Shown here one piece after another: positions 1 through 8,399 of a DNA stretch of 64,000 bases. Location: assembly GCA_965249615.1 (NCBI GenBank), contig CBDFMI010000005.1:496001-560000 (forward strand), written 5' to 3'. Made by a program: the position numbers and the translations under genes. Origin of the DNA: G963555815 sp965249615 [NCBI: bacterium] (GTDB taxonomy: Bacteria; UBA8248; JACPRG01). Position 1 is the stretch's first letter. The number at the start of each line of letters is the position of its first letter. Below the pieces are notes generated by a model. That model was given only the letters and a program-made list of their open reading frames with translations, did no database searches and was not told the origin of the DNA.

Positions 1-1766
1 CGAAGGTCCCTCAAGTTGAGCTGCAGTGTCGTCCGATTGTTCCAGCGGTTGAACTCCGGCGTGAAGACGAGGTCCACCCGCTGACCCGGGCGACTCAAAA
101 CTTCAACACCCTGCCCTGATTCCTGAGTGGTCTGAGCTCCCCGGAATTTTTGCCCTGAGCCCATTCGAAAGCCGATCACCCCAGCCGTGGCCCGTCCCTG
201 GCGAACCTCGAACTTGAGATGCTGCCCCTCTTTACCCACGCTCTTCACCGGACCCAGCACCTCGGCCCCCTCAAGTAAGAGAAGGGGTTTCGGATTTCGG
301 GATCCGAAGGGGGCCAGCCCTTCGACGGCTTTCACCGTCTGGGGCGTCAGGTCAGACAGGCTCACCCTCGCCTCCACCTGCAGGCGGGGGACGTAATCTT
401 CGGCGGTGAGACTCTCGGCGGCAATCTCTCGCAAGCGCTCCGCAAACTCGCCAACCCTTTCTTTTCGGATGACCAGACCCGCCGCGTGGTGGTGCCCGCC
501 GAACTGCTCCAGCAGGTCAGAGCAGCGGGAGAGGGCTTGGTGGAGGTGAAAGGCCCGGATGCTCCGACCCGAACCCTTCCCCACCTCTCCTTTGAGCCCG
601 ATGAGGATCGCAGGGCGGTGGTATTCTTCGACTAACTTAGAGGCCACGATGCCGAGTACCCCCGTGTGCCAGCCTGACTCGGCCAGGACAATGGGCCCCT
701 CCCCAAGAAATAGATCTCGCTCCACCCTCTCGCGCACCTCCCGATGGAGATCCTCCTGAACGCGCTGTCGCTCCTGGTTGACGGCATCAAGACGCCCGGC
801 TCCCTCGGCGGCCCGCTCGGCATCCTTCTCGACGAGTAGAGAAAGCCCCTCCCGCGCATCTCCCAGGCGTCCCACCGCATTCAACCGAGGGCCCAATTGA
901 AAGCCCACCTGACCCGCGGACACCTCTGCAGGGGGCGCAATCCCCGCAACCCGAAGGAGGGCCTGGAGCCCCGGCTTTCGAGTCCGGGCCAGTTCGGAGA
1001 GTCCGTGGCGGACGAGGACGCGGTTCTCCCCGCAGAGGGGAACCACATCGGCCACGGTCCCAAGGACCACCAGATCCATGTGCTGCCTCAAGTTGGGAAG
1101 AGATTCGGCGGCAACACCCCGCTCCAGAAGTTTTCGTCGGACAGCAGTCGCCAGCTTGAAGGTCACCCCCACCCCCGCCAGGTTCTTGTCCGGATACCCG
1201 CACCCTGGGCGAAGGGGATCCAGGACGACCAACGCTGGGGGCAGGGTTGGGGGGGGGTGATGGTGGTCCGAGATGATGACCTCCAGACCCGCCCGGGACG
1301 CCGCCGCCACCTCGGCGACGTTGCTGATCCCCGTGTCCACCGTGATGAGGAGCCCCGCTCCTTGGGCGGCAAGCCCCAGGAGGGCCGCCTCGTTCAGGCC
1401 GTAGCCCTCTTTGAAGCGGTCCGGGATGTAGGTCTCTACCTCTCGCCCAAAAGCCCGAAAGAAATGGACGAGAAGGGCGGCCGAGGTCAAACCATCCACA
1501 TCATAGTCGGCGTAGACAATAATCCGCTCCTCCCCCTCAACGGCCCTTGCAACTCTCTCGGCCGCCTCTTCCATCCCCGCCATCAGGAAGGGGTCGTGAA
1601 GGCGTTCCAGGTCAACCGCCAGGAACTCTTGAGCGGCCGTCTTTTCCCGAATGCCCCTCCTCCACAAGAGGGTCCCGAGAAGAGGATTTAGGTCAAGGGC
1701 GGCGGCGAGGCGAAGAGCCTCGGGGTCAGGCTCCTCGGGCACCTCCCACCGAAAGCGAAGGCCCAT
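1..1766 (-). CDS. recJ: Single-stranded-DNA-specific exonuclease RecJ (3' end outside window)
   Basis: 5'-3' exonuclease acting on single-stranded DNA in recombination and mismatch repair. The reverse strand is open from an ATG at 1766 to the window edge (588 codons seen; C-terminal end missing). Visible motifs: DYDVDG at about residues 87-92 (metal-binding motif I of the DHH superfamily), SDHH at about 166-169, and GGHHHAAG at about 423-430 (DHHA1 motif). The remaining part to the edge corresponds to the RecJ OB-fold region. An in-frame GTG at 1781 is an alternative start five codons upstream. The gene lies about 40 bases downstream of the D-Ala-D-Ala peptidase gene on the same strand and is probably cotranscribed with it. 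Motif identification is direct; function follows from the family. Confidence 0.94.
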   Translation of the reverse strand, partial: MGLRFRWEVPEEPDPEALRLAAALDLNPLLGTLLWRRGIREKTAAQEFLAVDLERLHDPFLMAGMEEAAERVARAVEGEERIIVYADYDVDGLTSAALLVHFFRAFGREVETYIPDRFKEGYGLNEAALLGLAAQGAGLLITVDTGISNVAEVAAASRAGLEVIISDHHHPPPTLPPALVVLDPLRPGCGYPDKNLAGVGVTFKLATAVRRKLLERGVAAESLPNLRQHMDLVVLGTVADVVPLCGENRVLVRHGLSELARTRKPGLQALLRVAGIAPPAEVSAGQVGFQLGPRLNAVGRLGDAREGLSLLVEKDAERAAEGAGRLDAVNQERQRVQEDLHREVRERVERDLFLGEGPIVLAESGWHTGVLGIVASKLVEEYHRPAILIGLKGEVGKGSGRSIRAFHLHQALSRCSDLLEQFGGHHHAAGLVIRKERVGEFAERLREIAAESLTAEDYVPRLQVEARVSLSDLTPQTVKAVEGLAPFGSRNPKPLLLLEGAEVLGPVKSVGKEGQHLKFEVRQGRATAGVIGFRMGSGQKFRGAQTTQESGQGVEVLSRPGQRVDLVFTPEFNRWNNRTTLQLNLRDL

Positions 1767-1807
1767 TCTTGTTGGACTCACGTTGAGAGATTTCCCCGGC
1801 AAGGAGA

Positions 1808-3349
1808 TCAACGACTGGGCGAGGTTCGAGCGGGAGAGAAGCCCCGGTTCAGATGGACCAGGGCGAGGGCCATCTGGTCCTGGATCACTTTGACCTTCCA
1901 GTGGGGACAGGAAGAACCGTTCATCAAGATCGAAAAGGCCAGGACCTCCCCTTCCCCGGTGACGGCATATCCCGAGAGGGTGTCCACCCCTTTCAGGGAA
2001 CCCGTTTTGACCCGGACTCGTCGCTCGCCCCGGGTGTCCTCAAGGCGATCTCGGGTCGAGCCGTCCACGCCCATGACAGACAGGGAGGAAACGAACTCCG
2101 ACCGATAGCGGAAATCGCCGTACATGTCCTGGAGAACCTTTACCAGCTGCCCTGGTGAAAGGCGGTTCTCCCTTGAAAGGCCTGAGCCGTCGGCCATTTC
2201 AAAGTTTTCGCCGGAGACGCCGAGGCGTTTTAGATAGCTCTCCACCACAGCCACCCCCTTTTCCACCGTTCCCGGGGGATCCCCCGCCTCGGCCCCGAGG
2301 ACATGGAGAATTTGCTGTGCCATAAAATTGTTACTCCACTTGTTCATGTCCCAAAGAATAGAGGCCAGGGATTTTGAGCGGTGCTGGAAGAGGAGTCCCG
2401 CTTCAGGGGGGACCGGGCCAAGGCGCACCTCCCCCTCAACGGAGATTCCTCCTCTTTGGAGAAACTCGACGAACGTATGGCCTAAATAGAAGGCGGGGTT
2501 TGAGATGGAGACCCAGATCAGTTCTCTCGGGCTTCCAGAGGGAAGATTTCCTTCAACGATGATCCGGTCCGACCCGGAAAGCGCCTCCCTTCGCACCCGA
2601 AGGGTCTTGCGCTTGCCCCCGCGCACCGTCTTTGCCCGGTTTAAAAGCTCAAAGTAAGGAGACGCGGGCTCCAGGACCACGCGAGGAGGTTGGCCGGGAG
2701 AGGCCCCGGGCTCTGCATAGACTGCGACCGCGTTGAAATTCAGGGAGGCCGCCCCGTGGGGGGCCAGATAGGCACGCGTCTTCGTCGGGGAAGGGGGAGG
2801 CGACGGGGGGCTGGAAAAATAACTGGCGTCAATGACCAAATTCTCCCGAACTTTTCGCAACCCCAGGGCCCGAAGAGACGTGACCAACTTCGAAAGTTCC
2901 TCGGAAACCAAGCTTGGATCTCCAAACCCTTTCAGATAGAGATTGCCCTCAAGAGTTCCTTCCGAGAGAGAAGTGTCCGAGTGAAGGTCCGTCTTGAAGA
3001 CGTAGTCCGACTCGAGAAAGCGAAGGGCTGCGGCCGAGACGAAAAGCTTGACGTTTGAGGCCGGGACGAAAAGTTCCTCCCCTCGGCGATCGTAGAGGAC
3101 CTCTTCATTATCAAGGGATAAGACGTGGACCCCTACCCTCGCGCCCGTCAGGCAGGAATCTTGAAGAAGGCCGCCCAACTTCTCTTGAAGAGGCGAGGCG
3201 GGCTTGGGGGGAGGCTCTTGCGCCAGAGGATGAGGGCTCAGCCAAAGGAAAGCGGCCACGAAAAAGAGCGCGGCAGCCCACCCTCGCCGCCGGTGGCCCC
3301 CCTCAGGACGTCTCCTCACAAATCCCTCTGCACGCGGGCTAAGGCCCAT
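1808..3349 (-). CDS. dacB: D-alanyl-D-alanine carboxypeptidase/endopeptidase (PBP4-type, S13)
   Basis: Periplasmic peptidoglycan peptidase of family S13, which trims pentapeptides and can cut cross-links. The 513-residue protein starts with a basic stretch followed by a hydrophobic segment (about residues 24-40) ending near PLAQ, a likely secretion signal. The penicillin-binding motifs appear in order: SNVK (Ser98, Lys101), SNN near the middle of the C-terminal half, and KTG at about 448. The large insertion between the first and second motifs is typical of PBP4. The ATG at 3349 lies inside the end of the upstream VanZ-like frame (stop at 3339-3341), an 11-base overlap that suggests translational coupling. 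Family assignment is firm; whether carboxypeptidase or endopeptidase dominates cannot be told. Confidence 0.94.
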   Translation of the reverse strand: MGLSPRAEGFVRRRPEGGHRRRGWAAALFFVAAFLWLSPHPLAQEPPPKPASPLQEKLGGLLQDSCLTGARVGVHVLSLDNEEVLYDRRGEELFVPASNVKLFVSAAALRFLESDYVFKTDLHSDTSLSEGTLEGNLYLKGFGDPSLVSEELSKLVTSLRALGLRKVRENLVIDASYFSSPPSPPPSPTKTRAYLAPHGAASLNFNAVAVYAEPGASPGQPPRVVLEPASPYFELLNRAKTVRGGKRKTLRVRREALSGSDRIIVEGNLPSGSPRELIWVSISNPAFYLGHTFVEFLQRGGISVEGEVRLGPVPPEAGLLFQHRSKSLASILWDMNKWSNNFMAQQILHVLGAEAGDPPGTVEKGVAVVESYLKRLGVSGENFEMADGSGLSRENRLSPGQLVKVLQDMYGDFRYRSEFVSSLSVMGVDGSTRDRLEDTRGERRVRVKTGSLKGVDTLSGYAVTGEGEVLAFSILMNGSSCPHWKVKVIQDQMALALVHLNRGFSPARTSPSR

Positions 3350-3941
3350 CCCACTTCTCCGAGACTACCAGGCCCAAAAGTCCCGCCAGCCAGTTAAAAC
3401 CCACATCCCTGAGATCCCCGAAGCGATTGGGAAGGAGATATGGAATAAACTCGTCAAGAAGCCCGACCGAGAAGACCAGCGCAAGGGCCCGGATCCGAAG
3501 GGCCCGCCTATCCTTCGAACCGAGATGTTTCTCCCCTTCATTTTAATTCGACGCGTGGCCCCGGGCCTGAAAATAACGAAAGCTGAAATAAGAGAGAAAT
3601 CCATACTCGGCGAAGTGGACCTTCTCGACGGGGTTCTCAAGGATCCAGAGAAACCATCCATAGATGCCGGCGGCGGCGAGCAGAAGAGGGCTTGCCTTCC
3701 AGGAAAGAGAGCGCCGGAGGAACCCGACGCCGATGGCGAGGCCCAGGAGGACAAGAAAGACCGTGAGAGATCTCTCCGGCACCGCGCCAAATTGATCCCG
3801 AAGGGGAATCCAAAGGAGTGGGAGGACGGGAAGGGTCACCAGAATAGCGGCCACATAAGCCCCAAGGGCCCATGCCGATCCCGTCGTCCACTTCCCCCTC
3901 AGTGTGCAGGCGAGTCCGCCCGAAGGCCCTTCCTCTTTCAT
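3339..3941 (-). pseudogene. VanZ-like membrane protein gene with an in-frame TAA
   Basis: A 201-codon frame from ATG 3941 (preceded by a purine-rich stretch) to TAG 3339-3341, interrupted at codon 133 by TAA (3543-3545). The first part has three or four hydrophobic segments and ends in HFAEYGFLSYFSFRYF, the typical VanZ segment. After the stop, in the same frame, the sequence continues as GLLDEFIPYLLPNRFGDLRD followed by a last hydrophobic helix, the matching VanZ C-terminal half. Both halves are needed for a normal VanZ fold. The overlap of the final stop with the dacB start supports the full frame as the ancestral gene. Either a nonsense mutation has inactivated it or the base call is wrong. 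The function of VanZ-like proteins outside teicoplanin resistance is poorly known. Confidence 0.72.
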
Positions 3942-4038
3942 CCCCTGCTCATCTCTTCGATCCAAGCCTCCGAGCACTTGGCCGATTATACAGAAAAGGA
4001 AGGAAACCGCCCCACGAAAAGTGGTGAGGGGAAAAGGG

Positions 4039-5064
4039 TCAACCCGATCTTCTTGGGACAGGGGGGATCTCGTCGAAGGCCCCAAAGCCGGTGGCGGTTC
4101 TGAGGCCCGGGGGTGCTGAAAGGATGTCTTGAACCGCCCGAAGAAGGATGGCGATCGTCGCCTCATCACCCCGGATTCCTCCAGGGATCTGCATGCGAAC
4201 CGAAGGGGCCCCCTCCACCGCAATGGCGTCGTGAGGGTCTGGGGCACCGATGCGCATCTGAAGAAGAAGATTAATCACCGCTTCCCCGGACAAAAACCCC
4301 TTCGCCCTCTGCTCGACCCCTGCCACTTCTCCCCTGCCAACCCCCAGGGACCCGGTCAAAAAATCCCGCTCGGCCAGAATGGCTTTCTTTTCTTCTTCTA
4401 CCGCGTCGAGCTTCCAGCCAAGCCCCTGGGCGATGAGGGCCACAGACTCCCTGAGGCCTGCGTGTCCGAACCGGGGGGAGGGCAGATCTTTCTAAAAATC
4501 CTTCGATGACACGCCCATCTTCCTTTGAAGGGGGGCTCGCCGGCTGGCCAAATCCACCACCCGCTCCGCCTGGATATTTTCGATCTCCAGACAATTTCGA
4601 GCCAGATCCAGAACGAGGCGGTCCATCACAAGGCCCGGGTTGACTCCGGTCCCCATGACGGCCACCCCTCGCCCTTTTGCCAGCTCGTCCAGCCTTCGGG
4701 CTTCCTCGGGATGTTGTAGGGGAAGGAAGGAGAGCTCTTCGGCCGATGAGACGATCCGGCATCCCGCCTCGACGGCCACCAAAATCTGAGGGCGAACATC
4801 CTCGTAGAAGGAGGAGGTCGTGTGAAGGACGACCTCGGGCTTCACCTTCAACAGGGTCCCCTCAGGGTCGTCCGAAACCGGGATGCCCAGGGATGACTTC
4901 AGACCCAGGACCTGCCCGGCGTCCTGGCCGGCCTTCTCAGGGTCTATATCGACCGCGCCTGCCCACTCGATCCAGGGGGATTCCAGGGCACGAAGGGCGA
5001 GGGCCCTCCCGATGGCCCCCAGGCCGTAGCTGAGACAGCGGATTTTCCTATGTGGAGACAACAA
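4039..5064 (-). pseudogene. DapB-like NAD(P)-dependent dehydrogenase gene with an in-frame TAG
   Basis: A 342-codon frame starting at tandem TTG codons (5064/5061) just after a GGAGG site, with TAG at codon 191 (4492-4494). The N-terminal half carries a Rossmann glycine motif (YGLGAIGRALA) and a GTGVNPGLVMD segment. The half after the stop, in the same frame, reads GHAGLRESVALIAQGLGW and later AGVEQRAKG and PGGI, as in proteins related to dihydrodipicolinate reductase and 2,4-diaminopentanoate dehydrogenase. The length with the stop read through fits that family. The true substrate is unknown; true DapB is shorter and differs in the C-terminal domain. It lies between the peroxiredoxin and the VanZ-like gene. 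It is probably a nonsense allele or a base-call error. Confidence 0.75.
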
Positions 5065-5146
5065 GGACCTCCGCTTGTGACGAAAGAGCGCCCCCTGAAA
5101 TTTTTCGCCGAGGACTATGAAAAATTTTCGGGGGCCGAGGTTTCCG

Positions 5147-5668
5147 TTAAAGCCAGCGAAGGGTGTTCACGATGAGGCTTTCGCTTGGGCGATCGGCAAA
5201 ATTTTCGCCGATATGCTGAAAGCGAACGACCCCTTCCGCATCGATGATGAAGGTGGCGGGGCGGGAGATACCCTCTTGAGGGTGGAGGACCCCGAAGCGC
5301 CTGATGATCTCTCGATTCGGATCCGGTAGCACGGTGTAGGTGAGCTCAAGCGCCTCGATAGTCCGCTCGGCGGTCTCGGAGTCGTCCGCGCTGAGGACCA
5401 CAAGAGAAGCCCCCAACCCTTTTATCTCCTCCAAGTGCTGCTCCAGCTGAACCAGCTGGTTTCTGCAAACACTTCAGAAGAGCCCCCGGTAAAAGACGAG
5501 GACGACGGGCCCCTTTTTAATGGCCTCCTCGAGCTTGAAATCCGCCACCTCAAAGGCCGGCGCCTTGTCTCCCTCAAGGACAGGGTCAAACGGCCCCGCC
5601 CAAAGGGGCGACGCCAGGAATAACAACAGGAGAAATGGAAGGAAAAGATACGAACGAACTGCCTTCAT
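5147..5668 (-). CDS. Secreted peroxiredoxin/thioredoxin-fold selenoprotein (UxxC)
   Basis: AhpC/TSA-like thioredoxin-fold peroxidase, expected to reduce peroxides outside the cytoplasm. The ATG at 5668 follows GGAGGGAAG and opens a signal peptide (MKAVRSYLF then a Leu/Phe-rich core ending ASPLWA). The family segment VVLVFYRGLF is followed by TGA at codon 65 (5474-5476), then SVCRNQLVQLEQHLEEI in the same frame, and the frame runs on to TAA at 5147 (173 residues). The TGA sits where the peroxidatic Cys of FYRG-type peroxiredoxins lies, giving a U-S-V-C redox motif with the resolving Cys at 68. C-terminal landmarks include LVVLSADD, RPATFIIDAEG and a terminal helix. A SECIS-like hairpin directly follows the TGA. 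Plain automated gene calling would split this gene in two. Selenocysteine is inferred from motif and hairpin, not shown. Confidence 0.86.
5433..5473 (-). promoter_or_regulatory. Bacterial SECIS element downstream of UGA Sec codon
   Basis: Immediately after the UGA the mRNA can fold into a long hairpin. The upper stem is 7 bp, CCAGCUG (5459-5453) with CAGCUGG (5449-5443), closed by a three-base loop GUU whose first base is G. Below, UGC pairs with GCA (5467-5465 / 5441-5439) and AAGUG with CACUU (5474-5470 / 5437-5433), with internal loops between. The apical loop starts 21 nt after the UGA. A G at loop position 1 or 2 and a loop 16-37 nt from the UGA are known properties of bacterial SECIS elements bound by SelB. 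Confidence 0.75.
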
Positions 5669-5782
5669 GGTCTTCCCTCCTGCGGTGATGGTGTGGCTCT
5701 CAGAACTATTTAAATTTACCATAGACGGGGCCTGTTGACAAGCGAAGCCGCCCGAAAGAAAGTGGGTTCAAATGCCCTTTTG

Positions 5783-5812
5783 TTGACCTGGCGATCACCT
5801 GCATGTTAGGAT
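5783..5812 (+). promoter_or_regulatory. Possible sigma-70 promoter before the ABC importer
   Basis: TTGACC (5783-5788) and TAGGAT (5807-5812) are 18 bases apart. The -10 match is only partial, and transcription from it would begin almost at the ATG at 5820. Low confidence. Confidence 0.28.
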
Positions 5813-5819
5813 TTTTTGG

Positions 5820-7472
5820 ATGGCTGACTCTCCCCGCTTTCGCTCCCTTTCTTCTATGCGACAACGCGCCCTTTATTTCCTGCTCCTCGTCATCGTGCTG
5901 GTCCCCACTGCCTGCGGACAAGGGGACCAAAACGATCTCAAGGTCCTGACCGTTGGTCTCGAGGCCAACCCCACCCATCTGGACCCCCGCTTTTCTTTGG
6001 ACGTGGCCTCGGCCCGGGTGACACAGCTCGTTTTCAACAGCCTCCTTCGAAAGGACCGCCAATCCCAGATCGTGCCAGACCTCGCCCTTCGGTGGGAACA
6101 GCCGGAACCGACCATTTATGTCTTCCATCTCCGGCAGGGTGTTCAGTTCCACAATGGGCAGCCCTTCACCTCGGCCGACGTGGCCTACACCTTCCGTTCC
6201 ATCCTGGACGCCACTCTGGGTTCTCCCAAGCGGGGAAGCTACCAAGCCATCCAGGAGATCCAGACCCCAGACCCCCAGACCGTTGTTTTTAATCTGAAGG
6301 AGCCCTTCGCCCCCTTCCTGGCCCAGATGGTGGCCCCCATCGTCCCCCATCAGGCGGGCCGAGAGATCGCCCAGTTCAGGGAACACCCCATCGGGACCGG
6401 ACCCTTTCGATTTGAGGATTTCAGGTCTGACGAACGGATCGAACTCTCCGCCTATGCGGAATATCACGAGGGAAGGCCGAAGCTGGACCGGGTGGTCTAC
6501 CGGATCATCCCGGACGGGACGGTGAGGCGTCTCGAGCTTGAACGGGGCGGGGTGGACCTGGTGGTAAACGCCCTCTCGCCTGAGAGCCTGGAAGGGCTTG
6601 CGACCCGGCCCCACCTCAAAGTCGAGCGCGCCGCCGGGACAAACTTCACCTATCTCGGCTTCAACCTGCAGGACCCCATCCTGAAAGATCCAAAAGTTCG
6701 CCTTGCCTTTGCCCACGCCATCGACCGGGCGACCATCATCCAGCATGTCCTAAAGGGGCTCGCCCGCCCCGCCCAAAACCTCCTGGCGGAGACTCACTGG
6801 GCCCACGCTGGGGACGTCGCCACATACCCCTACGACCTGGACCGGGCCCGTCAGCTCCTGGACGAGGCCGGCCTGCAGGACCCTGATGGGCCTGGGCCTG
6901 AGCCCCGCTTTCGCCTGGTCTTCAAGACCTCTCAGAACGAGGTCCGCCGTCAAGTGGCCGAGGTCATTCAGGCCCAGCTCCAGCAGCTTGGGGTCGAGAT
7001 CCAGATCCGCAGCTTTGAGTGGGGAACCTTCTTCTCGGACATCCGGAGTGGAAATTTCCAGATTTTTAGCCTCACCTGGGTCGGTGTCCTGGACCCGGAC
7101 ATCTACCACTACATCTTCCACTCCTCGAGCGTCCCCCCTTCGGGGGCCAACCGGGGGCGTTATCTGAACCCGGAGATGGACCGCCTCTTGGAGGAGGGCC
7201 GCCGGCTCCTCGACCTTCAGGCAAGGAAAAAGGTCTATGACCAAGTCCAACAGATCCTGGCCCAGGACCTTCCCTACCTGTCCCTGTGGCATTCGACCCA
7301 CGTGGCCGTCATGCGAAAGGGGGTCGAAGGGTTTGAACTTTATCCCGATGAGTCCATGCACACCCTCAAGGATGTAGACCTCTTGCCTGGGCCCACCACT
7401 TCTTCTTCTCCCATCGGCCCTTTGGCGGACCCCCTCTGCCAGGGGTGCGAACCTCTGTCCGGGCCCTCGTAA
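5820..7472 (+). CDS. ABC transporter substrate-binding protein, family 5 (peptide/nickel type)
   Basis: Extracytoplasmic solute-binding protein of the DppA/OppA/NikA family that delivers oligopeptides or similar solutes to the two permeases encoded next. It has 550 residues. The N-terminus has a hydrophobic core followed by PTACGQG, a likely but imperfect lipobox, so the mature protein is probably lipid-anchored. Family landmarks: VFHLRQGVQFHNGQPFTSAD (the SBP_bac_5 signature region), PIGTGPFRFEDF, and RLAFAHAIDRATI. The ATG at 5820 has AGGA 11-14 bases upstream; an internal ATG at 5856 directly before the hydrophobic core is an alternative start. Only 3 bases separate it from the first permease, so the genes form an operon. 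No ATP-binding subunits follow. Substrate specificity cannot be read from sequence. Confidence 0.92.
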   Translation: MADSPRFRSLSSMRQRALYFLLLVIVLVPTACGQGDQNDLKVLTVGLEANPTHLDPRFSLDVASARVTQLVFNSLLRKDRQSQIVPDLALRWEQPEPTIYVFHLRQGVQFHNGQPFTSADVAYTFRSILDATLGSPKRGSYQAIQEIQTPDPQTVVFNLKEPFAPFLAQMVAPIVPHQAGREIAQFREHPIGTGPFRFEDFRSDERIELSAYAEYHEGRPKLDRVVYRIIPDGTVRRLELERGGVDLVVNALSPESLEGLATRPHLKVERAAGTNFTYLGFNLQDPILKDPKVRLAFAHAIDRATIIQHVLKGLARPAQNLLAETHWAHAGDVATYPYDLDRARQLLDEAGLQDPDGPGPEPRFRLVFKTSQNEVRRQVAEVIQAQLQQLGVEIQIRSFEWGTFFSDIRSGNFQIFSLTWVGVLDPDIYHYIFHSSSVPPSGANRGRYLNPEMDRLLEEGRRLLDLQARKKVYDQVQQILAQDLPYLSLWHSTHVAVMRKGVEGFELYPDESMHTLKDVDLLPGPTTSSSPIGPLADPLCQGCEPLSGPS

Positions 7473-7475
7473 GGA

Positions 7476-8396
7476 ATGCGGCGCTTTCTTCTCCGCCGCC
7501 TCGGACTCCTCGTCCTAGTCGTCCTCAGTATCGTCACCATTGTCTTTTTGATCATCCATCTCATCCCCGGGGACCCCATAGAGGTGATGCTGGGAGAGAC
7601 AGCCCTCCCCGCCGACCGAGAGGCCCTTCGCCACGCCCTCGGGTTGGATCGTCCCGTCCTCGAGCAGTACGGACGATATCTCTATGGGCTCCTTCAAGGA
7701 GACTTGGGAAACAGCATCCACACCCGGCGCCCGGTGGCAGCCCTTCTGGCTGAGCGGATCCCCGCAACCCTGGAACTCACCTTTGCGAGCCTCCTCATCG
7801 CCCTTGCCATCTCCATCCCGGTGGGGGTCCTCGCGGCCGCCAAGGCCCGTTCCTGGTTTGACCACAGCTCTATGCTGGGGGCCCTCCTGGGGGTTTCGAT
7901 CCCCAACTTCTGGCTGGGTCCCATGCTGATTGTCCTCTTCTCTCTGCAGCTCGGCTGGCTACCCGCCTCAGGACGGGGCGGGATCTCCCATCTCATCTTG
8001 CCCGCCGTCACCTTGGGGACTGCTCTGGCCGCCATCTTGACCCGGATGACCCGGGCGAGCCTCCTCGAGGTCCTCCCCAAGGATTTCGTCCAAACGGCCC
8101 GGGCAAAAGGGTTGAGAGAGGTCTGGGTCCTTATGCGTCACGCCCTTCGAAACGCCCTTATCCCCATCATTACGCTAACGGGCCTCCAGTGCGGGGCCCT
8201 ACTTTCTGGGGCCATCATCACCGAAACTATCTTCGCCTGGCCTGGGATCGGACGTCTCATCCTGCAGGCCATCGCCACCCGGGACTACCCCCTGGTCCAG
8301 GGGTGCGTCCTCGTCTTCGCCCTGGGCTATGTGGGAGTCAACCTGGTGGCGGACCTCCTCTATGCCTGGTCGGACCCCCGGGTCCGTTACAACTAA
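7476..8396 (+). CDS. ABC transporter permease, DppB/OppB type
   Basis: Inner-membrane subunit of a peptide-type importer (306 residues). It begins MRRFLLRRLGLLVLV, the typical single N-terminal helix, followed by IPGDPIEVMLG and several further membrane segments. The coupling-helix (EAA) region is RMTRASLLEVLPKDFVQTAR, followed by AKGL and ALRNALIPIITLTG, the usual DppB sequence order that contacts the ATPase. It ends DLLYAWSDPRVRYN, also typical of the subfamily. It lies between the binding protein (3-base gap) and the second permease (3-base gap). Confidence 0.94.
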   Translation: MRRFLLRRLGLLVLVVLSIVTIVFLIIHLIPGDPIEVMLGETALPADREALRHALGLDRPVLEQYGRYLYGLLQGDLGNSIHTRRPVAALLAERIPATLELTFASLLIALAISIPVGVLAAAKARSWFDHSSMLGALLGVSIPNFWLGPMLIVLFSLQLGWLPASGRGGISHLILPAVTLGTALAAILTRMTRASLLEVLPKDFVQTARAKGLREVWVLMRHALRNALIPIITLTGLQCGALLSGAIITETIFAWPGIGRLILQAIATRDYPLVQGCVLVFALGYVGVNLVADLLYAWSDPRVRYN

Positions 8397-8399
8397 GCG

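Noticed and set aside
4492-4494. Reading the TAG in the DapB-like gene as pyrrolysine, or the VanZ TAA as recoded
   Set aside because: No pyl genes are visible and there is no conserved residue or RNA element to support recoding; a point mutation or base error is simpler.
5706-6746. 346-codon open frame on the minus strand opposite the ABC binding protein
   Set aside because: It is antisense to a clear SBP_bac_5 gene; the translation is low in hydrophobic pattern and matches no family. Typical mirror frame in G+C-rich coding DNA.
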